From Zavarzinella formosa DSM 19928 (GTDB taxonomy: Bacteria > Planctomycetota > Planctomycetia > Gemmatales > Gemmataceae), in contig NZ_JH636440.1 in NCBI RefSeq assembly GCF_000255705.1, positions 325,227-362,937 of the forward strand: a DNA stretch of 37,711 nt, read 5' to 3'. Below the pieces are notes generated by a model. That model was not told where the DNA came from, did not search any database, and saw only the letters and a program-made list of their open reading frames with translations. Positions 34,167 to 37,711 of this stretch are shown here, piece after piece. The position numbers and the translations under genes were made by a program. Within the stretch, counting starts at the first letter, position 1; each line of letters begins with the position of its first letter.

Positions 34167-35303
34167 ATGCAACAAGCGGACGTGGCCATCATCGGGGCGG
34201 GAATTGTCGGACTGGCCCAGGCGTGGGCGGCCGCGCGGGGAGGCAACTCGGTCGTCCTCTTCGAGCGGGACAACCGGGCACAAGGAGCGTCGATCCGGAA
34301 CTTCGGCATGGTCTGGCCAATCGGGCAACCCGGCGGGGAGATGAACGCCCGCGCCATGCGGAGCCGGGAACGATGGCTTGAGGCTTCGGCAAAGGCGGGC
34401 ATTTGGCATGACCCGTGTGGTTCGTTGCATGTTGTTCATCGACCAGACGAGCTGGCCGTCTTGGAGGAATTTGCCGCCGTCGCCCCGGCAATGGGTTTCG
34501 AGGCCAAGCTGCTGACTCCGGCTGAAACGCTGAAAAAATCACCGGATACTAATCCAAAGGGATTGCTCGGCGGATTGTGGAGTCCCACCGAAGTGTGCGT
34601 GGACCCCCGGCAGGCTGTCGCCCGGATGCCCGCGTTTCTCCAAGAAACATACGGCGTGAAGCTGCGGTTCGGAACCACCATCCAAGCCATCAATTTGCCA
34701 GAGGTAGCCACCACCACCGGAGAACGGTGGCAGGTTCGCCGGGCGGTTGTTTGCTCCGGGACGGACTTCCAAACGCTCTACCCCGAAACACTGGCCGCGT
34801 CCGACATCCGGCGTTGCAAACTTCAAATGATGCGAACCGCCCCGCAACCGGGCGGCCACCGCATCGGGCCGATGCTGGCGGGGGGATTGACGCTCACTCA
34901 CTACGCCGCTTTCGCCAACTGCCTTTCGCTTCCCGTCCTCAAGAAGCGGATCGCGGAGGAGATGCCGGAGATTGTGAAGCACGGCATCCACGTGATGGCC
35001 TCGCAAAATGCCCTCGGCGAAGTGGTGATTGGCGATTCCCATGAATATGAGCAGGACATCGAAATCTTCGACAAGGCCCGGATCGACGAGTTGATCCTCG
35101 ACTACTTCGCCACGATGGCCCGGCTGCCGGACATGCAACCCGCTCAACATTGGAACGGCATCTACGGCAAGCATCCCTCCAAGCCGATCTTCACGGCCGA
35201 GCCATCTCCGAATGTCCATATTGTTGCCGGCACCGGCGGCGCGGGGATGACCTTGAGTTTTGCATATGCTGACGAGCTGTGGGCGGCGTGGGGGAAGTGT
35301 TGA
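34167..35303 (+). CDS. FAD-dependent aminophosphonate oxidoreductase (TIGR03364-like, DAO fold)
   Basis: A 378-residue DAO-fold protein. The ATG at 34167 puts the Rossmann motif at residues 8-15 (IIGAGIVG), as expected for the family. Upstream in-frame GTG/ATG codons at 34074 and 34080 would add an unrelated leader. Other marks are ERDNRAQGASIRNFGMVWPI (about 33-52, FAD binding), SPTEVCVDPRQAVARMP and the C-terminal VAGTGGAGMTLSFAYADELW. Members of this group are known to sit beside phosphonatase-like genes and to deaminate aminophosphonates (2-aminoethylphosphonate or N-methylated or hydroxylated relatives) oxidatively. Here it would deliver phosphonoacetaldehyde to PhnX. It follows the regulator by 148 nt, so it may have its own promoter. 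Confidence 0.88.
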   Translation: MQQADVAIIGAGIVGLAQAWAAARGGNSVVLFERDNRAQGASIRNFGMVWPIGQPGGEMNARAMRSRERWLEASAKAGIWHDPCGSLHVVHRPDELAVLEEFAAVAPAMGFEAKLLTPAETLKKSPDTNPKGLLGGLWSPTEVCVDPRQAVARMPAFLQETYGVKLRFGTTIQAINLPEVATTTGERWQVRRAVVCSGTDFQTLYPETLAASDIRRCKLQMMRTAPQPGGHRIGPMLAGGLTLTHYAAFANCLSLPVLKKRIAEEMPEIVKHGIHVMASQNALGEVVIGDSHEYEQDIEIFDKARIDELILDYFATMARLPDMQPAQHWNGIYGKHPSKPIFTAEPSPNVHIVAGTGGAGMTLSFAYADELWAAWGKC

Positions 35304-35383
35304 TCTGAAAAGTGAACTGGATTAGCAGCGCGGCACTTCTTGTTGTTCGATTCACCAAAACATCCTGTCCCTCAAAACGACAA

Positions 35384-35411
35384 CACCCTGCGGTTGCGTC
35401 CGCAGGGTGTC
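35384..35411. terminator. Hairpin 1 of a tandem pair between convergent genes
   Basis: A perfect 11-bp stem ACACCCTGCGG / CCGCAGGGTGT with loop TTGCGT. On the minus strand it is followed by TGTTGTCGTTTTG, so it could terminate the cysteine-rich protein transcript. Confidence 0.6.
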
Positions 35412-35438
35412 GAGTGTTCGGAAGTTACCTGAACGCTG

Positions 35439-35468
35439 AAACCCCGCGGTTGCGTCCGCAGGGTTTCA
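35439..35468. terminator. Hairpin 2 of a tandem pair between convergent genes
   Basis: A 12-bp stem with one mismatch, GAAACCCCGCGG / CCGCAGGGTTTC, with the same TTGCGT loop as hairpin 1. The two share the core GCGGTTGCGTCCGCAGGGT, so one looks like a duplicate of the other. Neither has a strong T-run on the plus side. Confidence 0.55.
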
Positions 35469-35505
35469 AGAGTTCAGATTACTTAGATCCGAGAGACATC
35501 ACTTC

Positions 35506-36714
35506 TTAGTTGCAGCCGCCGCAGCTCGGGGCGGGGGAGCAGCTAGGAGCACAGCTCAACTTCGGCAGGCAGAAGCTCGGGCAGTGCAGCTTCGGCAGGC
35601 TGATGGTCGGGCAGCTCAGCTTCGGCAGGCACAGGCTGGGCATCTTGAAGCAGCTGCTGTGGGACCCGCAAGAAGGGGTGCCGCAGGAAGGCGTGCCACA
35701 AGAAGGAGCTCCGCAGGAAGGCGTGCTGCAAGCCGTGGCCGGGGCGCCACAAGCCGGGGCGCCGCAAGCGTTGGCCGGAGCCCCGCAAGCCGGAGCGCCG
35801 CAGGCCGGAGCACCGCAAGCCGGGGCCGGAGCCGCTTCTTCAACAATCGTCGGGACCATCTTGCAAACCATCACCTTTTCGCAGACGGCTTCGCAGGTGG
35901 TCACGTTACGGGTGGCCGTGTAAGGCACGCACACCTTCTTGCATTCGACGATTTCTTTCTTCTCGACGCAAGGCACGCACTTCGTCTTGCACACCGGAAC
36001 CATCGTGGTGCATGTTTCGGTCTTGTACGAACAGACCTTCTTCATGACCTGGACTTGTTCCGTCACGCACTTCGGACGGCACACCTGAACGGTGTCCTTC
36101 ACGATCGTCGGCTTGCAGACGCTGAAGCTCAGGCTGTGGCCGGGTTTGGCACAAGGATCACAAGGGTCCGAACAACCGCTGCCGCAGCTGATCGTCTTGC
36201 ATTCTTTGACGAAGGCCAGTTTGCAAGTTTCCTTGCATTCCGTGACCCACTCGATCTTCTTGCGACATTCCGTCACACACTTTTCTTCCCACACCGGAAC
36301 CTTGGTGCAGGTCGTCCGGGGTTCCATCACCGTTTCGGTGACAGTCTTGTAGGTCGTCACGTCGACCCACTTCTTTTCCTGCACGGTTTCGGTCTTGTAG
36401 GCCGTGTAGGTTTCCGTCTTCGTGACCGGCTTCATCACCGTCCGGGTTTCTTCAACCTGGGTCGGCACCATCACGGTCTTCTTGATCGTGGCCGGGGCAC
36501 AAGCCGGGGCCGGAGCCGGGGTGGCACAGGCACCTGTGCTGCTGGACACAACCGCCGGGGCCGGAGCCGGGGTGGCTGGCACGGCCGGCATGACCTTGGG
36601 TTCAGCCGCCTTGGTTTCGACCTTGACCGCCGCCTTCGGCTCTTCGGCCGAAATCGCGAACGGGGCCACTGCCAAGAGCGCACCCGCAAACACGAGCTTA
36701 CGCAAACTCAACAT
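35506..36714 (-). CDS. Cysteine-rich secreted protein with YTV-like repeats
   Basis: 402 residues from the ATG at 36714 (GGAGAG 6 nt upstream), which begins a signal peptide (MLSLRKLVFAGALLAVAPFA). I count about 44 cysteines (about 11%). After an Ala/Pro-rich spacer (residues 25-80) come repeated Thr/Val-rich strands with paired cysteines (TETYTAYKTETV, TTYKTVTETVMEPRTTCTKV, KKVCSYKTETCTTMVPVCKT), which are YTV-like repeats of planctomycete cell-surface proteins. A block of ACGAP/SCGTP repeats follows (about 305-350), then three LPKL(S/H)C units and a CGGCN end. It probably forms a disulfide-linked outer layer. Metal binding cannot be excluded. Confidence 0.88.
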   Translation of the reverse strand: MLSLRKLVFAGALLAVAPFAISAEEPKAAVKVETKAAEPKVMPAVPATPAPAPAVVSSSTGACATPAPAPACAPATIKKTVMVPTQVEETRTVMKPVTKTETYTAYKTETVQEKKWVDVTTYKTVTETVMEPRTTCTKVPVWEEKCVTECRKKIEWVTECKETCKLAFVKECKTISCGSGCSDPCDPCAKPGHSLSFSVCKPTIVKDTVQVCRPKCVTEQVQVMKKVCSYKTETCTTMVPVCKTKCVPCVEKKEIVECKKVCVPYTATRNVTTCEAVCEKVMVCKMVPTIVEEAAPAPACGAPACGAPACGAPANACGAPACGAPATACSTPSCGAPSCGTPSCGTPSCGSHSSCFKMPSLCLPKLSCPTISLPKLHCPSFCLPKLSCAPSCSPAPSCGGCN

Positions 36715-37147
36715 GGAATCTCTCCGTTTCCTTAGTGGTCGTCCGCGGTCGTCGTCCGCAGTCTTACTCCCGACGCGACACCCGACACCGTCGTTCGACT
36801 TACACCGTGAATATGACCCATGTACGCGGGATGTGAAAGCAAAGTAGACTAGTTTGCGCACGAAAAAGAGGCAAGCTACGTGCGCGTTTGCTGGTTTGTG
36901 CGCGCCGAGAGGTCGTAACAATGTGAGCGCATGTCACGATTGCGCGTTGGGGTGGCGCGGGTTACGCCATGCGGAGGGCCATTTTTGGGTGTCAAACCCT
37001 GCCGATCAGGGTCTTTTTGGGGGTCGCGGAACAAGGTCGTCGTGGGCAACTTTTTTTGACTGGGAAGCGAGATTCTTGTGGGAAGAGGTGTCCGGGGGCG
37101 GGGAATGATGGGATCAGGGCGTCTTGAATGCCCAACTCGTAATGTCT
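36715..37147. other. Intergenic region upstream of the cysteine-rich gene
   Basis: No supported gene. It should hold the promoter of the cysteine-rich protein gene. Several GTGCGC-type hexamers occur at 36850-36905, partly arranged as inverted repeats. No clear -35/-10 pair is seen. Confidence 0.45.
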
Positions 37148-37182
37148 CCAATGACCAATGACCAATGACCAATGACCAATGA
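37148..37182. repeat. Tandem heptamer repeat CCAATGA x5
   Basis: Five perfect head-to-tail copies of CCAATGA. The inverse (TTGGTCATTGGTCATTGG) occurs at 37665-37682, on the other side of the frameshifted four-helix-bundle gene. Confidence 0.9.
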
Positions 37183-37240
37183 CCAAACCATTCGTTGAAT
37201 GGGCGGCTAGTTTGAAAGGAGGAGTGCATGAGGAGAAGGG

Positions 37241-37590
37241 CTATGAGCGGGATCGACGCCAAATGGCGGCAAAGATGCGATGGAGGGCGTGGGCTTTCGT
37301 CGACAGTTCACGGGCTTGGGCTTTGATGCTATCCTCGGCGGCTCCATCATCCTCAGCCAATGTTTTGTTTCTCTCGCTTCCTTCGTGCAGTAGCCAATCT
37401 TTTGACGAAACTCTTTCTTCGACACCGATTCATCCGCTTCACAATAGTTCGCGCCAACACTTGTGGCAGAACGGACCAATTGCCCGATCAACGGAAGAGT
37501 AATGACATTCTTGGGAACAGATTTGCAAAATGAGATGACGCACTCACCAAACTTTGCAGTGCGTTCTTCGAGATCATAACGAGGCTTCAA
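37241..37590 (-). pseudogene. Four-helix-bundle protein (23S rRNA-IVP type), frameshifted
   Basis: From a TTG at 37590 (AAGG about 5 nt upstream) the frame reads YDLEERTAKFGECVISFCKS, then LIGQLVRSATSVGANYCEAD and CTKEARETKHWLRMM, which is the IVP/four-helix-bundle family (TIGR02436 type). After HWLRMM the same frame turns into Pro/Arg-rich text ending at 37207. The -1 frame from about 37344 continues the family exactly (GAAEDSIKAQARELSTKAHA then LHRIFAAIWRRSRS) to a TAG at 37241. A single lost base in a G-run near 37344-37348 explains this. It is either an inactivated gene or a sequencing error. Such proteins were first found inside 23S rRNA intervening sequences, but most copies are scattered on chromosomes. 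Confidence 0.85.
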
Positions 37591-37664
37591 TACCCTTGGC
37601 TTTCGATCTTCACTGCTCTGGCTCTTTCAGCGGTTCATCATCCATTCCAATTCCCCTGCTTCCA

Positions 37665-37682
37665 ATTGGTCATTGGTCATTG
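37665..37682. repeat. Inverted copies of the CCAATGA repeat
   Basis: ATTGGTCATTGGTCATTG-type sequence is the reverse complement of the tandem CCAATGA tract at 37148-37182 (about 2.5 units), close to the window edge. Together the tracts bracket the four-helix-bundle gene. Confidence 0.75.
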
Positions 37683-37711
37683 GGGCATTATGCTAGTTCG
37701 TCGGCAGTGAA

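Noticed and set aside
37148-37182. CRISPR-like array
   Set aside because: The units are contiguous 7-mers without spacers, so this is a simple tandem repeat. No cas genes are present.
36876-37262. 128-codon minus-strand frame through the CCAATGA tract
   Set aside because: Its middle is translation of the heptamer repeat (GHWSLVIGHW type); no ribosome binding site and no domain.

Overview
The window looks like a piece of a GC-rich planctomycete chromosome, most likely from the Gemmata-like lineages. The evidence is two DUF1501 proteins, a PSD1-type cytochrome c protein with DUF1549/DUF1553 placed directly before one of them, two MJ0042-type zinc-ribbon membrane proteins, and a very cysteine-rich secreted protein with YTV-like repeats. 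All of these are hallmark planctomycete families. Taxonomy is inferred from gene families only.

Layout. Positions 1-3051 (minus strand) carry the 5' part of a membrane/HEAT-repeat protein, a Tat-exported DUF1501 protein and an elongator tRNA-Met(CAU). A secreted protein of unknown function follows on the plus strand (3136-4674). Positions 4790-11622 (minus strand) form an island that looks like envelope/storage stress functions: DUF3618 protein, holin-X family protein, GH13 branching-enzyme-like protein, YihY/BrkB membrane protein, DUF1328 protein, a 41-residue membrane peptide, a DUF2383 four-helix protein and a diacylglycerol/sphingosine-kinase-like protein. Three good intrinsic terminators punctuate this island. 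Positions 11899-16788 (plus strand) hold a secreted protein with a coupled c-type cytochrome, then a UPF0104/LPG-synthase-like membrane protein overlapping a DPM1-like glycosyltransferase. A fused two-domain M16 peptidase (17114-19816, minus) is divergent from the PSD1-DUF1501 pair (20256-24195). Two zinc-ribbon membrane proteins, a single-HKD phospholipase D-like protein, two small unknown genes and leuS follow, up to 31559.

The most coherent pathway is at 31574-35303. A phosphonoacetaldehyde hydrolase gene (phnX) is divergent from a GntR/LacI-type chimeric regulator. Downstream of the regulator lies a FAD-dependent oxidoreductase of the type that recurs in phosphonate clusters. Together they could turn an aminophosphonate into acetaldehyde and phosphate without a PhnW transaminase. 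The shared, relatively AT-rich intergenic region carries a perfect 7-3-7 palindrome, a degenerate second copy, and a direct repeat spaced exactly 100 bp. The window ends with the cysteine-rich protein and a frameshifted four-helix-bundle (23S rRNA intervening-sequence type) gene bracketed by inverted CCAATGA repeat tracts.

Non-coding structure is unusually rich. There are three large inverted-repeat elements (6067-6222, 11688-11802, 16900-17095), tandem hairpins at 35384-35468, and a 3'-end remnant of a second DUF1501 gene at 27182-27226 whose stop codon overlaps the start of the phospholipase D-like gene. Starts were moved inward from the longest open frame wherever a ribosome binding site, signal peptide or family length argued for it.
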